Source: OLB7 sp966250335 (GTDB lineage: Bacteria; Bacteroidota; Ignavibacteria; OLB7). Taken from it: a stretch of 64,000 nt of DNA. The position numbers and the translations under genes were made by a program. Numbering within the stretch: the first letter of the stretch is position 1; every line of letters starts with the position of its first letter. Below the pieces are notes generated by a model, which searched no databases, was not told the DNA's origin, and saw nothing but the letters and a program-made list of their open reading frames with translations. The DNA lies in the NCBI GenBank assembly GCA_966250335.1, contig CBINGZ010000007.1, positions 109,875 through 173,874 on the forward strand, read 5' to 3'. Below are positions 54,446 to 63,948 of this stretch, piece by piece.

Positions 54446-56125
54446 ATGTTTACCCATCATAGATACTTCAGCATCCAAGCGGTCGCGGTTCTTCTGGCGA
54501 CCTTCATAGCCGCCGCGGGCGTTTTCGCCCAGGAGCGGGACTACAGCTACGCAACAAGCATCCGGACGCCGGCAGCCCCGGCCGTCCCGACGACGACGAC
54601 ACAGAACGACAGGAAATACGCCGACGACCATTTCGTGCGCGGATCTGCTCTGCAGATGCAGGGGAAGCTCCCTCAGGCAATCGCCGAGTTCCGCCGCGCC
54701 CTCCGACTCGACACGACAAGCGCCGCCTACTTCGCCATCGCCCGCTGCTACCGGCTGATGAACCGGCTCGACTCGGCCGTCCTCTACTCCGCCCGGAGCG
54801 TGCAGTTGAACGGTAAGAACATCGATGCCCGCAACGAGTACGCCGAGCTTCTGGCGGCCTCCGGCGAATGGGATTCGGCCTCCGTGCAGTACCGGGCGAT
54901 CGTGGAGCGCGACCCGGACAACGCGCAGGCCCGTTTCATGATCGCACGGATCTGGCAGCGCCGTAACCCGGCCCTCGCTATCGAGCACTACGAGTATATC
55001 CGGAAGAACCTGGACGAGAACTACGAGGTGCTCCTGAGCCTGGCCGAGCTCTACCTGCGGAACGACGACTACGACAACGCGGCCGATGTGATCCGCCATG
55101 CCATAGCGATCGAGCCGGACGAAGGGGATCTCTACAGAATCCTGGCCGGGATCTACATGACCGTGGGGAAGACGGCGGAGGCGCAGGCGCTGGTGCAGCA
55201 GGTGGAGATCCACTCCACCGACAGCACGCGGAACGAGGAATACTACGTCGAGCAGCTCGCCAGAGTGATCGAGCGGCTTAAGGGAGAGAAGGAGGTCTCG
55301 GACGAGGTGATGGAGTACGGAAGAACGCTGGCGACCTCGGCAATGACCCACATGCCGGAGTCGTGGCGTCCCAGGCTCTACGGCGGCATGGTCTACTACT
55401 ACGACGTCGATTCGACCCTCTACGCCGATTCGCTGATCGCCTCGGCCCTGGCCGACAGCTCGGCGATGGCGGCCGACTGGCTGACGGCGGCTGAACTCTT
55501 CGTGAAGGACCGGCAGTACGCGCGGGCGGTGACGATCCTCTCCCCCTCGGCCGAGCGGTTCATGAACGTCTATCAGGTTCCGCTGCTGCTGTCGCAGAGC
55601 CATTTCGCGCTCGGGGCGCTCGACAGCGCCGAGAAGTACACGCAGCTCTCGCTCGACGCCCGCCAGGAGAACGCGAAGGCATGGAGCCAGCTCGCGCGGA
55701 TCTACGATCTGCAGGGGAGAATCGGTCCCTGCGACATGGCGAACGAACGTGCACTCTTCTATGCGCCGGAGGACCCGGAGATCATGAACCAGTACGCCTA
55801 CTCGCTGGCGCGCCGCGGGGCCCGACTGGAGCTGGCGAGAGATCTGGCGGCCCATGCCCTGAAGAGCGACACGACCAACCCCGAGTACCTGATGACGGTC
55901 GGCTGGGTCTACTTCAAGATGCAGAACTACCCTCTGGCGCTCGACTATCTGACGCGCGCCTCGACGGTAGCCGCCGACCCGAGGGTCTTCGAGCACCTCG
56001 GCGATCTGCACCAGGCCCTGGGGAACGCGGAAGCGGCCGAAGCCGCCTACGCCCGCGCGCTGCAGGGGAAACCGGCCGATCCGTTTCTGCAGCAGAAGCT
56101 CGATCTGATTTCGCAGGCGGATTGA
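54446..56125 (+). CDS. Exported TPR-repeat protein
   Basis: The 559-residue product has a signal peptide (cleavage near GVFAQ). The rest is about ten to twelve tetratricopeptide repeats, for example K-L-P-Q-A-I-A-E-F-R-R-A-L-R-L-D, D-Y-D-N-A-A-D-V-I-R-H-A-I-A-I-E, and N-A-E-A-A-E-A-A-Y-A-R-A-L. There is no enzyme domain. In envelope-rich Bacteroidetes such proteins scaffold outer-membrane or secretion complexes. It is divergent from prfA and has its own terminator. Confidence 0.85.
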   Translation: MFTHHRYFSIQAVAVLLATFIAAAGVFAQERDYSYATSIRTPAAPAVPTTTTQNDRKYADDHFVRGSALQMQGKLPQAIAEFRRALRLDTTSAAYFAIARCYRLMNRLDSAVLYSARSVQLNGKNIDARNEYAELLAASGEWDSASVQYRAIVERDPDNAQARFMIARIWQRRNPALAIEHYEYIRKNLDENYEVLLSLAELYLRNDDYDNAADVIRHAIAIEPDEGDLYRILAGIYMTVGKTAEAQALVQQVEIHSTDSTRNEEYYVEQLARVIERLKGEKEVSDEVMEYGRTLATSAMTHMPESWRPRLYGGMVYYYDVDSTLYADSLIASALADSSAMAADWLTAAELFVKDRQYARAVTILSPSAERFMNVYQVPLLLSQSHFALGALDSAEKYTQLSLDARQENAKAWSQLARIYDLQGRIGPCDMANERALFYAPEDPEIMNQYAYSLARRGARLELARDLAAHALKSDTTNPEYLMTVGWVYFKMQNYPLALDYLTRASTVAADPRVFEHLGDLHQALGNAEAAEAAYARALQGKPADPFLQQKLDLISQAD

Positions 56126-56204
56126 GATATGGTAGGCGGCAGATACAGGTAGCGTCCAACCAGGGAACGCGATGTTCCTACCTGTATCACCATACTGGAT
56201 GAAC

Positions 56205-56240
56205 GAAGAAGGCCGAGGGATACCCCCGGCCTTCTTTTTA
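56205..56240. terminator. Bidirectional terminator
   Basis: GAAGAAGGCCGAGGG and CCCCCGGCCTTCTTTTT pair around ATA with one mismatch, with A and T runs on both sides, between convergent genes. Confidence 0.87.
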
Positions 56241-56265
56241 TGCTCTTGAGCGCGTAGACGTGAGA

Positions 56266-59200
56266 TTACGGTTCCGATATGATAATCTTTTCGATCACCC
56301 GTTCCTGATCGACCGTCAGCTCTGCAATGTAGGTTCCGGCTTTAAGGTCACCTGATTCAAAGCCGATCTGATACCTGCCGGGCTCCATCCACGTTTCTTC
56401 CATAGGCGTTGCCACGAGTCGGCCCAGGTGATCGAACAGCCGAATAAAGGCCATTCCGGGTTGTACTACCGAGAATCGCAGCTCCGTCGATGCAGCGAAC
56501 GGGTTAGGAATCGCGTCGATCCTTCCCTTGATCTTTGCAGCGGATGTCAGCCGTCGGGCCTTCGCCATTCCCTCCGACTCCACATCTCCCGATACTTCGG
56601 AGATCGGATACCGTGAGTCTCTGAAGGGGATCGGCGATACGAAGCCGAGTGTGTCGATACGGCACTGTATGTAGTACGTCGACGTCAGCAGATCGATGGT
56701 AGTATCGATCGCTACTCCATATGAGGTTCGTGATGTGCTGAGTTGCACACTGTCCAGAAGAGCTACAACCGCCCCCGTAGCGGAATCTATCAGCTCCGTA
56801 TTCACCCTCAGCTTCTTGGTCGAATATGACCCGGTGCCCGCCAACAGTCCGTAGAGCTCACAACCGATCGAGGTGGTATCCGACGCGACAAAGTTCCTAG
56901 TCTTGAACAGCAGCCGTGCCTCCGGTAGCGAGTCGATGATCCGATTGGTTGAGTCTCTCGTCACCATGGAAAGGCCTTGCGTGACGACATCCCCGGCCAC
57001 CCACGGATCGTAGAGCGTGAAGCTGAATCCGCCCCCCGTCGAGTCATCGATAGGGATAGTGATCTGGCGACCGCTTGCCATGTACCCCATCGGACGTTCC
57101 TTGGCAAAGAACTGTCGTGTCGTCCTGATCGTCGGCTGGGACAAGTGGGTCTGGCCTTCGAACACGACAGCCTGGCGGATCTGCTGTTTCTGCTGGGAAG
57201 CGGCTGTTCCAGAACATCGCCCGCCGTACGTATACTCGCCTCCCTGTGTCTTGTGAAAATCTTCCGTGTATCTATACACGCGCTGGAACATTTTACCGAA
57301 TCTTGGGACATAATATGCCGTCGAGAAAAAGGTTTTGATGCTATCGTTCCAGGAGGTGACATCGACATCGTTCAAGGACGCTATCGACGGATACATAAGA
57401 TTCGTGTTGAAGGGTCCATAGGGGCCGGACGATGGAACCATGTCGACAGTGTATCGTGCTGATCCCCATCCCCAGGAGCGTCCCTGAGGATCCGTATATA
57501 TGCTCTTCACCTCAATCTGATCCAGCCTCTTGGAACCGAAGGCACTCAGCGAGCCGGTCACCTGCCAGGTCGCGACCTCCTGAATCCGGCCGAACGCATC
57601 CTGAGTCGCGTCAATCGAAGGGAATCGAAACGTGCCCAATGCGTAGCCGATTGCGGAGCGATTATTGAACGTGTCGAGCACCGTGGTGCCGCCCGGTCCC
57701 GGTAATTGCCTGAGCCGTGCGTATCCGATCGTCCCGAACAGGTTCGATGTGGTGCTCGGCTGCTGCCAGACGATTCCGCAGTCCCATGCATGGTTGGAGA
57801 CATGAGCGACTGCCGGCACGGACGGCAGTCTCCCCACACCGAGAAAGGCTGACGCGAACGCACCTTTGTATGGCATCTTCACCGGCATCATGTTGGAATA
57901 CGTTCCAAACAAGGTCCACCATGCCGGCGTCGCCGGCAACCTCCGAACCTTTGCCCTGATGCCCGCACTCGCATCGCTCCAGGCTACGGCATACCCTGAA
58001 TCAAGTCGACAGATGACCGGCGTCCCGAACGGCATCGTCGTATCCTGTGGAGTCCCGAATGTGGTTTTCGCATAGGTGTGAACCGATTCGATATTCCCCA
58101 TGCTGATAAGTCCGGTAGAGCGGAAGGCTACGTTCCGGAGCACTACCTCCCTGGTGATGGTATCCCCGCTGCTTGCCGCCGCCGGATGGCACGACCAGAC
58201 GACCGAGGCGACGACCGTGTCGCCTCGGGGCCGCACGGTCACCGATGGGTGAAGATTCTGAAACCGGGAGTTCGACCCGTTGATGGGAAGCTTGATCTCC
58301 ATCGGTTCCCATTGGACGATCCCTGTCTGATCGACCGGGTACGACCGTCGCAGGTACACGTAGTCGTCGGTAAACGGCTGCATGTTCGGCGGCATCAGAG
58401 GGTGGTTCTCGGCCGTTTTTTTGCGATAGGTGACGAAATACCGGTTGTTGTGATAGACGAGCTTCCGCTGATTGTTGTATTCGAGTCGTCCGGCGATGAC
58501 GGAGGTATCGGGTCGCAGATATGTTATCTGAAGAAGCGCTGCACGCCCGGGTCCCAGAGTCAGTTCTACGGCACGATCGGCAGGTACGACGGTATCGAGA
58601 GGCATTCTCGAGCTCGTCGCCAAAGGAAGAGTCACCGTGTCGGGATTGATTTCCCGGACACGCACGAATTCATACTGCCGGAACGTCTGCCGTTGAAGAT
58701 TAAGCTGAAGCCGTATTCTCCGCACTTCGGCCAGGGTGTCCATTTTACGACCGCGATCGGAAGTGGCGGAGACATCCAACGGGCGCTCAAACGTTCTACG
58801 GTTGACAACGAACACATAGTTGGTATCCATGCCGTACCCTGAGACACTATCCAGTCTGGTATAGAACAAGCCTAACTCAACGAATGTTTTATGCGCGGAA
58901 TCCGGCACGGAGTCATTCCTTTTGAATGATTCGACGCTTGTTATAATTTCATCCGGCGGTAGTGGTCTTGGTTGCAATTCGTTATCTACAGAGATCCCCG
59001 GCCTTAATGTCTGGAAATTTATCGAATAGCCGTCTCTCCAGCGAATATCACTCCGAAGCAGATAATTTCCGATACCAGGAAGCCAGCTTCTATTCAGATA
59101 TTTCAATTCTCTTGTCCTATTACGCCAGCCGACATACAAATCGAACATGGTCTCCTTGATCGCCCAGCCCGCATGCGGACTGGATCTCATATGATAATCA

Positions 59201-61236
59201 ATTCGATCGACAGTCGTATCTGACGTTCTATATCCTGATGGCCCGAACGCTTCGTCGTGCCCATGCCACCTCCACTCACCATTCAGGAACACGGAATCCA
59301 AATGATGAGGGTAGCTGCCGAGCCAGAAATAATAGACTCCCCTTGCACCATAGCACAGGGATAGATTCACGGCTGCCCGAATCTCACTGGCTTCCGGGAT
59401 ATGACCATGATTATACTGTTTACGATAGTTTATTTCCGTGGTCGTTGTTGGAGGATCGCCGTTGACGATCACAGCGGTTGTTTCCGGTATTAGTTCCACA
59501 CCAAGATACCCATGAACGCCAACCACAGGGAGAAGATGCTTTCCCGAGTCGCGAGCCACAACCGCCGTTCGACCCATCTCGAACAAACTCGAACTGTTAA
59601 ACGGATAAGGTTGAAATTGAGATTGGCCTGGTATATTTCGCCCATAGAATCTGTTTTGAAGTATATCGGTATATACATCCACACCATTTTCAGTCAGTTC
59701 GAGTTCAGGAATCCTATAAAATTCCGGATCGCCGTTATGCTCGGATATGGAGGGAAGCTTGAAACCGGAAATGCCGAAATTTACGTTCCCAGGAGAATTT
59801 TCACTGGCTAGAATGTATCCGATTTCAGGTGTACACTCATCAGGATGAATTACCTCGTGTGTATATTCAGGTCTTGTACGTGCATCTCCCCCTCCATGTA
59901 CAACTATGGCCGTAAGGCCGAGACTGTCACCCTCCTGAAAACCTTTGTAGTTGTTACGAAGCATGGTATCGATCATATGATAGCCGGCATACTCTTCGGT
60001 ACTCGGTTCTTCACCAATCTCCACTCTTACAACATGAGGACGTAACGAAGTTCCACCTGGGCCGGACAAATGACGATCGAGTCCATCGAACAGATCGTCA
60101 CGTTGATCCTGATCGACAGTCCTTGTTCCCAGAAGATACTGTGCAGTGACATCACGTAAAGCTACGCTTCTAACCGCCACCGGAGCCCCACCAAGCCATT
60201 GCACACGGATATCGATACGATTAGAGGATTTATCCGGTTTTTCAGGTGAAGCTGGTCCATGTACATCATACTTACATTTCTGCAAATTGAAGCCGAATGT
60301 CGTTTCTCGGAATTGTTCATAATCCGGAATTACACCTGGTGCCGGATTAAGGTCTGCCTTTGTGACGATGAACGTCGTATCTGGGAATTCACGATATCCG
60401 CTTCCTATTGTTTCAACACTACCGTCTGCGAGCCTAACTTTGGATCCCAATGGAACTTCATATATGATATGAATTGCTAGCAACTCGGTGTTATCCGGCA
60501 ATCCCGCATTATCTTCAAACAAATGACCAGCCAATGTAACAAAGTAGCTGCCGTCATCAACAATTGTTCTATTATCCTTTGCAAGAAACGTTGAAGCATT
60601 CTGAGAAGTCTTGTCATCCGAAACAGAGTCAGGATAACGATCCACCTGATTTGGCTTCCAATCGAATGAAATGTACTTTGCGACGGTATCACCAGCTGCA
60701 ACCACATCGTCATCGTATCGTACTTCTTTTAATGTGCGATGTTCATTTCCATTGTTGAACTGAATTTTTCCTGGAGCCAAATATGAGAATCTATTGATTA
60801 TTTCCGACGACTGCGCCGTATCACTATACATAAAGAATTTAACTTCGCGAGAGAATCCGGCTTGGTCCGTATGGTCATAAACCAGAACGATCCCCGCCGA
60901 GTCCGGTGCAGCTTGCACAATCGAGTCAAACTGAAGGTATGTACCATCATTTGCACTAACTCTCCAGATCCGTGCCCCCATGGATTCAAGGTAAGGCCAC
61001 ATATCAGCCATATACGTATGAGTTTCTGCACCAACTGTTCTTTGCTCCGGGGCGTTTCCCGTATATGTCATTACTGCAAAGTCTGTATCAGGCAGTCCAA
61101 GACTTGGACGTAGAGGCGGCATCCCCAAAGGAAGCAACCAGCGCCTTTCCTGAGCAGATACTGGAACAATTGTTATTGACAGCAGAAATCCGAGTACTAA
61201 CGCGCACCGCTGCCAATAATAACGGCTACAATCCAT
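56266..61236 (-). CDS. Giant secreted protein with T9SS type-A sorting domain
   Basis: The 1656 residues start with a signal peptide (cleavage near VPVSAQ). The first 900 residues contain a region like a glycoside-hydrolase or galactose-mutarotase-type fold, but no catalytic residues are clear: GARIWRVSANDGTYLQFDS, then N-L-S-L-C-Y-G-A-R-G-V-Y-Y-F-W-L-G-S near the centre and D-L-Y-V-G-W-R-N-R-T-R-E. Residues about 900-1500 look like repeated beta domains. The end is a T9SS type-A domain (I-D-A-I-P-N-P-F-A-A-S-T, L-F-D-H-L-G-R-L-V, A-G-T-Y-I-A-E-L). The first 800 codons are AT-rich, the rest GC-rich. A surface or secreted role is likely; function unknown. Confidence 0.75.
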   Translation of the reverse strand: MDCSRYYWQRCALVLGFLLSITIVPVSAQERRWLLPLGMPPLRPSLGLPDTDFAVMTYTGNAPEQRTVGAETHTYMADMWPYLESMGARIWRVSANDGTYLQFDSIVQAAPDSAGIVLVYDHTDQAGFSREVKFFMYSDTAQSSEIINRFSYLAPGKIQFNNGNEHRTLKEVRYDDDVVAAGDTVAKYISFDWKPNQVDRYPDSVSDDKTSQNASTFLAKDNRTIVDDGSYFVTLAGHLFEDNAGLPDNTELLAIHIIYEVPLGSKVRLADGSVETIGSGYREFPDTTFIVTKADLNPAPGVIPDYEQFRETTFGFNLQKCKYDVHGPASPEKPDKSSNRIDIRVQWLGGAPVAVRSVALRDVTAQYLLGTRTVDQDQRDDLFDGLDRHLSGPGGTSLRPHVVRVEIGEEPSTEEYAGYHMIDTMLRNNYKGFQEGDSLGLTAIVVHGGGDARTRPEYTHEVIHPDECTPEIGYILASENSPGNVNFGISGFKLPSISEHNGDPEFYRIPELELTENGVDVYTDILQNRFYGRNIPGQSQFQPYPFNSSSLFEMGRTAVVARDSGKHLLPVVGVHGYLGVELIPETTAVIVNGDPPTTTTEINYRKQYNHGHIPEASEIRAAVNLSLCYGARGVYYFWLGSYPHHLDSVFLNGEWRWHGHDEAFGPSGYRTSDTTVDRIDYHMRSSPHAGWAIKETMFDLYVGWRNRTRELKYLNRSWLPGIGNYLLRSDIRWRDGYSINFQTLRPGISVDNELQPRPLPPDEIITSVESFKRNDSVPDSAHKTFVELGLFYTRLDSVSGYGMDTNYVFVVNRRTFERPLDVSATSDRGRKMDTLAEVRRIRLQLNLQRQTFRQYEFVRVREINPDTVTLPLATSSRMPLDTVVPADRAVELTLGPGRAALLQITYLRPDTSVIAGRLEYNNQRKLVYHNNRYFVTYRKKTAENHPLMPPNMQPFTDDYVYLRRSYPVDQTGIVQWEPMEIKLPINGSNSRFQNLHPSVTVRPRGDTVVASVVWSCHPAAASSGDTITREVVLRNVAFRSTGLISMGNIESVHTYAKTTFGTPQDTTMPFGTPVICRLDSGYAVAWSDASAGIRAKVRRLPATPAWWTLFGTYSNMMPVKMPYKGAFASAFLGVGRLPSVPAVAHVSNHAWDCGIVWQQPSTTSNLFGTIGYARLRQLPGPGGTTVLDTFNNRSAIGYALGTFRFPSIDATQDAFGRIQEVATWQVTGSLSAFGSKRLDQIEVKSIYTDPQGRSWGWGSARYTVDMVPSSGPYGPFNTNLMYPSIASLNDVDVTSWNDSIKTFFSTAYYVPRFGKMFQRVYRYTEDFHKTQGGEYTYGGRCSGTAASQQKQQIRQAVVFEGQTHLSQPTIRTTRQFFAKERPMGYMASGRQITIPIDDSTGGGFSFTLYDPWVAGDVVTQGLSMVTRDSTNRIIDSLPEARLLFKTRNFVASDTTSIGCELYGLLAGTGSYSTKKLRVNTELIDSATGAVVALLDSVQLSTSRTSYGVAIDTTIDLLTSTYYIQCRIDTLGFVSPIPFRDSRYPISEVSGDVESEGMAKARRLTSAAKIKGRIDAIPNPFAASTELRFSVVQPGMAFIRLFDHLGRLVATPMEETWMEPGRYQIGFESGDLKAGTYIAELTVDQERVIEKIIISEP

Positions 61237-61301
61237 AAAAACTCCGCCAATTATAATTGAACAATCATAGCAGATCGCAGATCACACAAATACGATCTAT
61301 A

Positions 61302-62942
61302 CTATTTTACTACAAATGTCAGAGAAGAAATCCTTTGACCATTCTCGTCATACCCTACCAAGATATAGATACCGGCCCCTACACCACTGCACTCCCATCT
61401 TGCAGCTCCTATTTCAGGTTCTACGTTACCTTCAGCGACCAAAGAACCGCGGACATCGAATATTTCAAGCCGATGAGGCATTGATTTCAATCCGCCTTTC
61501 CAAGCAATATTCAATTCATCATCAGTTGGATTAGGCCAGACATACAAACCGTTATTCTCTTCATCAACGGTTATTTTTTTTACATCGCTCGTATGTTCAA
61601 GAGGTATTTCCGGTCCACCGGCGTAAACAATGGCTATACCACGCTCACTTTTCCAACCGAAATATGACGTAAGCATATCTGGCCAGCCATCCCCATTTAC
61701 ATCTGGCAACGGGCTTGTCCGCAGGAATACGCCTCCTTCCCCCTCGCCAGCCCAAGCATCATAGGTCCCGTCAGGTCCTTCTGGCCCACCGCTATAGAAA
61801 TGCATCGCGCCGCCTTCCTCATCTAGTATCAGACCAAGCATATCATACCGCTCCAGCGAATCATTAAGAGGGCCTACTAGCCATGGACGCTGGACATAGC
61901 CTGTAGCAGGTATATACACATCGTAATCACTGCCATCGAGTGGTCGTGAAGCAAAATCGACTCCGGGATCAGATAGCCAGATATACACGCCGGCAGTATC
62001 ACCGGTTCCAACGAATCCATAGATATCACCGACTCTGTCTCCATTGAGATCAAGAGCCTTACTCCATGCAACCGGTTCAGGAGAACGAACCGGGTATGCT
62101 GGTGGGCCGGTCAGCACTCTGATCTTATGAGGCCGATCCCAATCCCAGAACGATCCGTTGCGACTCAAATAAAAAAACAGCGTATACCGTTCATCATTTA
62201 GGTCAGTGGACATCAGCAGATCCAATCGCCCATCGCCATCTAGATCGCTGATCGACAACTTAATGGAACCGGAAGCTATAAGTTTCCGATTACTCGTGAT
62301 TACCTTATCAGGCTGTTTACCATCAAAACCAACTCCTCCCTTATATATTCTTACTTCGGGATAGCTGCATCCTGTTGCAGCGATGATTTCATCTGCTCCA
62401 TCCCCATCCATATCCGCGGCTGAAATATCGGCGAGGCAGATACCGTTCACGGCAGTGAGATCTATCTCGACTACAGGCGCATCACTCAGCACCCCATCTT
62501 TCATTTCATAAATAACCAATATACGTTCGAACCAGGACGAGCCGTCTACAGTCCTTGGAATTATACGAAACAATCCTACACCGAGGCGTTCTCCCCCCCA
62601 GAATCTCCCGACGACAGGAGCTAAAGCCGTTGAACCGAGGCTGTCGACACTTTGTACAGCCAGCGTTGACAACTCGCCCTTATTTCCATGAAATATTTTC
62701 CACTTTCCGACTCCGCGATCATTAACAAACACCGTCCACATACCCAATCCATTCGGCCCGATGCCCAGGCTCCCTGATGAGTGCCCGACATTGCTCAGGC
62801 CGTTTCCACCTTCCATTCTCCATAATTCCCGCAATCGAACCGCTTTGGGATTAGGCACTATTTTGCCGAGAGGTTGAGCAAAAGCATCACCGCACAGGGT
62901 AAAGATGGCGATGAGAATCAACGATATTCGCACAGTTTTCAT
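61302..62942 (-). CDS. FG-GAP/VCBS-repeat secreted protein with T9SS domain
   Basis: The 546-residue product has a signal peptide (cleavage near GDAFAQ). Three or more FG-GAP/VCBS-type repeats with Ca2+-binding loops are visible: ISAADMDGDGADEIIAA, ISDLDGDGRLDLLMS, A-L-D-L-N-G-D-R-V-G-D-I-Y-G, and LPDVNGDGWPDMLTS. This is a seven-bladed beta-propeller pattern. The last 80 residues are a T9SS type-A domain (V-W-P-N-P-T-D-D, I-F-D-V-R-G-S-L-V, G-A-G-I-Y-I-L-V). It lies 65 bases upstream of the giant gene on the same strand and may be cotranscribed. The DNA is AT-richer than the window average. Confidence 0.83.
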   Translation of the reverse strand: MKTVRISLILIAIFTLCGDAFAQPLGKIVPNPKAVRLRELWRMEGGNGLSNVGHSSGSLGIGPNGLGMWTVFVNDRGVGKWKIFHGNKGELSTLAVQSVDSLGSTALAPVVGRFWGGERLGVGLFRIIPRTVDGSSWFERILVIYEMKDGVLSDAPVVEIDLTAVNGICLADISAADMDGDGADEIIAATGCSYPEVRIYKGGVGFDGKQPDKVITSNRKLIASGSIKLSISDLDGDGRLDLLMSTDLNDERYTLFFYLSRNGSFWDWDRPHKIRVLTGPPAYPVRSPEPVAWSKALDLNGDRVGDIYGFVGTGDTAGVYIWLSDPGVDFASRPLDGSDYDVYIPATGYVQRPWLVGPLNDSLERYDMLGLILDEEGGAMHFYSGGPEGPDGTYDAWAGEGEGGVFLRTSPLPDVNGDGWPDMLTSYFGWKSERGIAIVYAGGPEIPLEHTSDVKKITVDEENNGLYVWPNPTDDELNIAWKGGLKSMPHRLEIFDVRGSLVAEGNVEPEIGAARWECSGVGAGIYILVGYDENGQRISSLTFVVK

Positions 62943-63541
62943 AGAATTCCGATATTATGTATAGGATATCATTTCTTATTTTCACCTTGAAGATCGATCC
63001 GTGTCCGTGCGGCTGCAAAGTCCGGCTTCAATCGCACGATCGATCTCAGGCTCATGATCTCATGAATACATCCGATACAACATAACACCCTCGATCTATG
63101 TGGACAACTGCTCCCATGGCGGAAACGGAGCCTATTTCGCGCGGAGAGCCGCCGAAGCATCCTTTCCCGGAAGACTTGAAGTTGAGGAAGAGGTCGATAG
63201 GGAATCGATCCCTTCATCAAGGTATTCGACCAGGCATCCTCTCTCTCAATCCGCACTTAAGACAACCATAGGCCAGCAATCAGGCAACGGATGAGAATCG
63301 CGTGACCGCGAGATGTGAATTCCTGGCCCTTGTAGTGCCGCAATGTCACACCTGAGCAGCCAGTGGAATAATCATGACTGCGAGCAGGAACCCAACTATC
63401 ATCACGCACCACAGCCAGCGGCCTCGACGTTGTTTCATGGTAAGTATGCGATCAAGAACAGAAAAATACCGAGCATTATTGAGTTATTACCACCAACGCT
63501 GTTAGATCATCTTACTCTCTCTAAAGCCCTCCGGTCATGCC
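62943..63541. other. Gene-poor, AT-richer region
   Basis: No long gene can be supported. The region probably carries the promoter for the FG-GAP gene near 62943-63050, and it includes one tiny hydrophobic reading frame (63346-63438). Confidence 0.4.
63346..63438 (-). CDS. Possible 30-residue membrane peptide
   Basis: The frame runs ATG to TGA and encodes M-K-Q-R-R-G-R-W-L-W followed by C-V-M-I-V-G-F-L-L-A-V-M-I-I-P-L-A-A-Q-V: a basic N-terminus then one hydrophobic helix. A second, 13-residue hydrophobic frame overlaps its start (CCATGA). There is no clear Shine-Dalgarno site. It may be a small membrane protein, a remnant of a degraded gene, or chance. Confidence 0.25.
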   Translation of the reverse strand: MKQRRGRWLWCVMIVGFLLAVMIIPLAAQV

Positions 63542-63796
63542 TCAATAGAGCCCACTCCCGCTCAACATTCCTACTACGATCATGATTATTGTCCAGACAA
63601 ACATCACTATCGCCAGCAACGATGTTTCCCGACCCCTCGTGGCGGTTGCATCATATACGGGAAACGGTTGTTACTCTACATCTGGGGCTGTCGTCTTTAG
63701 AAAAGATTGGGCAACAATATACTTGCCGCACCCACCTGAATTCCATACCTTAACCGGCTCCGCCCCCTTTGCCGGAACCAGTGCGTCAACTACCTT
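63542..63796 (-). pseudogene. Fragment of a membrane-protein gene with in-frame stop, cut off by a mobile element
   Basis: Read on the minus strand, one frame gives V-V-D-A-L-V-P-A-K-G-A-E-P-V-K-V-W-N-S-G-G, then C-G-K-Y-I-V-A-Q-S-F-L, a TAA, and in the same frame V-Y-D-A-T-A-T-R-G-R-E-T-S followed by L-L-A-I-V-M-F-V-W-T-I-I-M-I-V-V-G, a transmembrane helix, ending at TGA. The upstream side runs directly into the inverted repeat of the element at 63798, so the 5' part of the gene is missing. I do not recognise the protein. Confidence 0.35.
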
Positions 63797-63797
63797 A

Positions 63798-63946
63798 GAG
63801 GCTGTTATGCACTTTTTGGCTCAAAATCGGCCATTGCAGGGCCGCAAGGGGTCTCAAGGAGCCTCCCCGACTGAAGACAACGACTGGAACGGCCTTCAGA
63901 GAGGCATATTCACCTCTTTTCTCCCGCAAAAGTGCATAACAAGCTC
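63798..63946. mobile_element. MITE-like element with TA target duplication
   Basis: GAGGCTGTTATGCACTTTT (63798-63816) and AAAAGTGCATAACAAGCTC (63928-63946) are 19-bp inverted repeats with two mismatches. Both ends are flanked by TA (63796-63797 and 63947-63948), the mark of a TA-targeting transposase such as IS630/Tc1-mariner. The 149-bp element has no room for a transposase, so it would be moved in trans. Confidence 0.65.
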
Positions 63947-63948
63947 TA

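Noticed and set aside
62969..63256. Minus-strand frame of 95 codons upstream of the FG-GAP gene
   Set aside because: No ribosome site, no domain, and a residue mix typical of random reading of this DNA.
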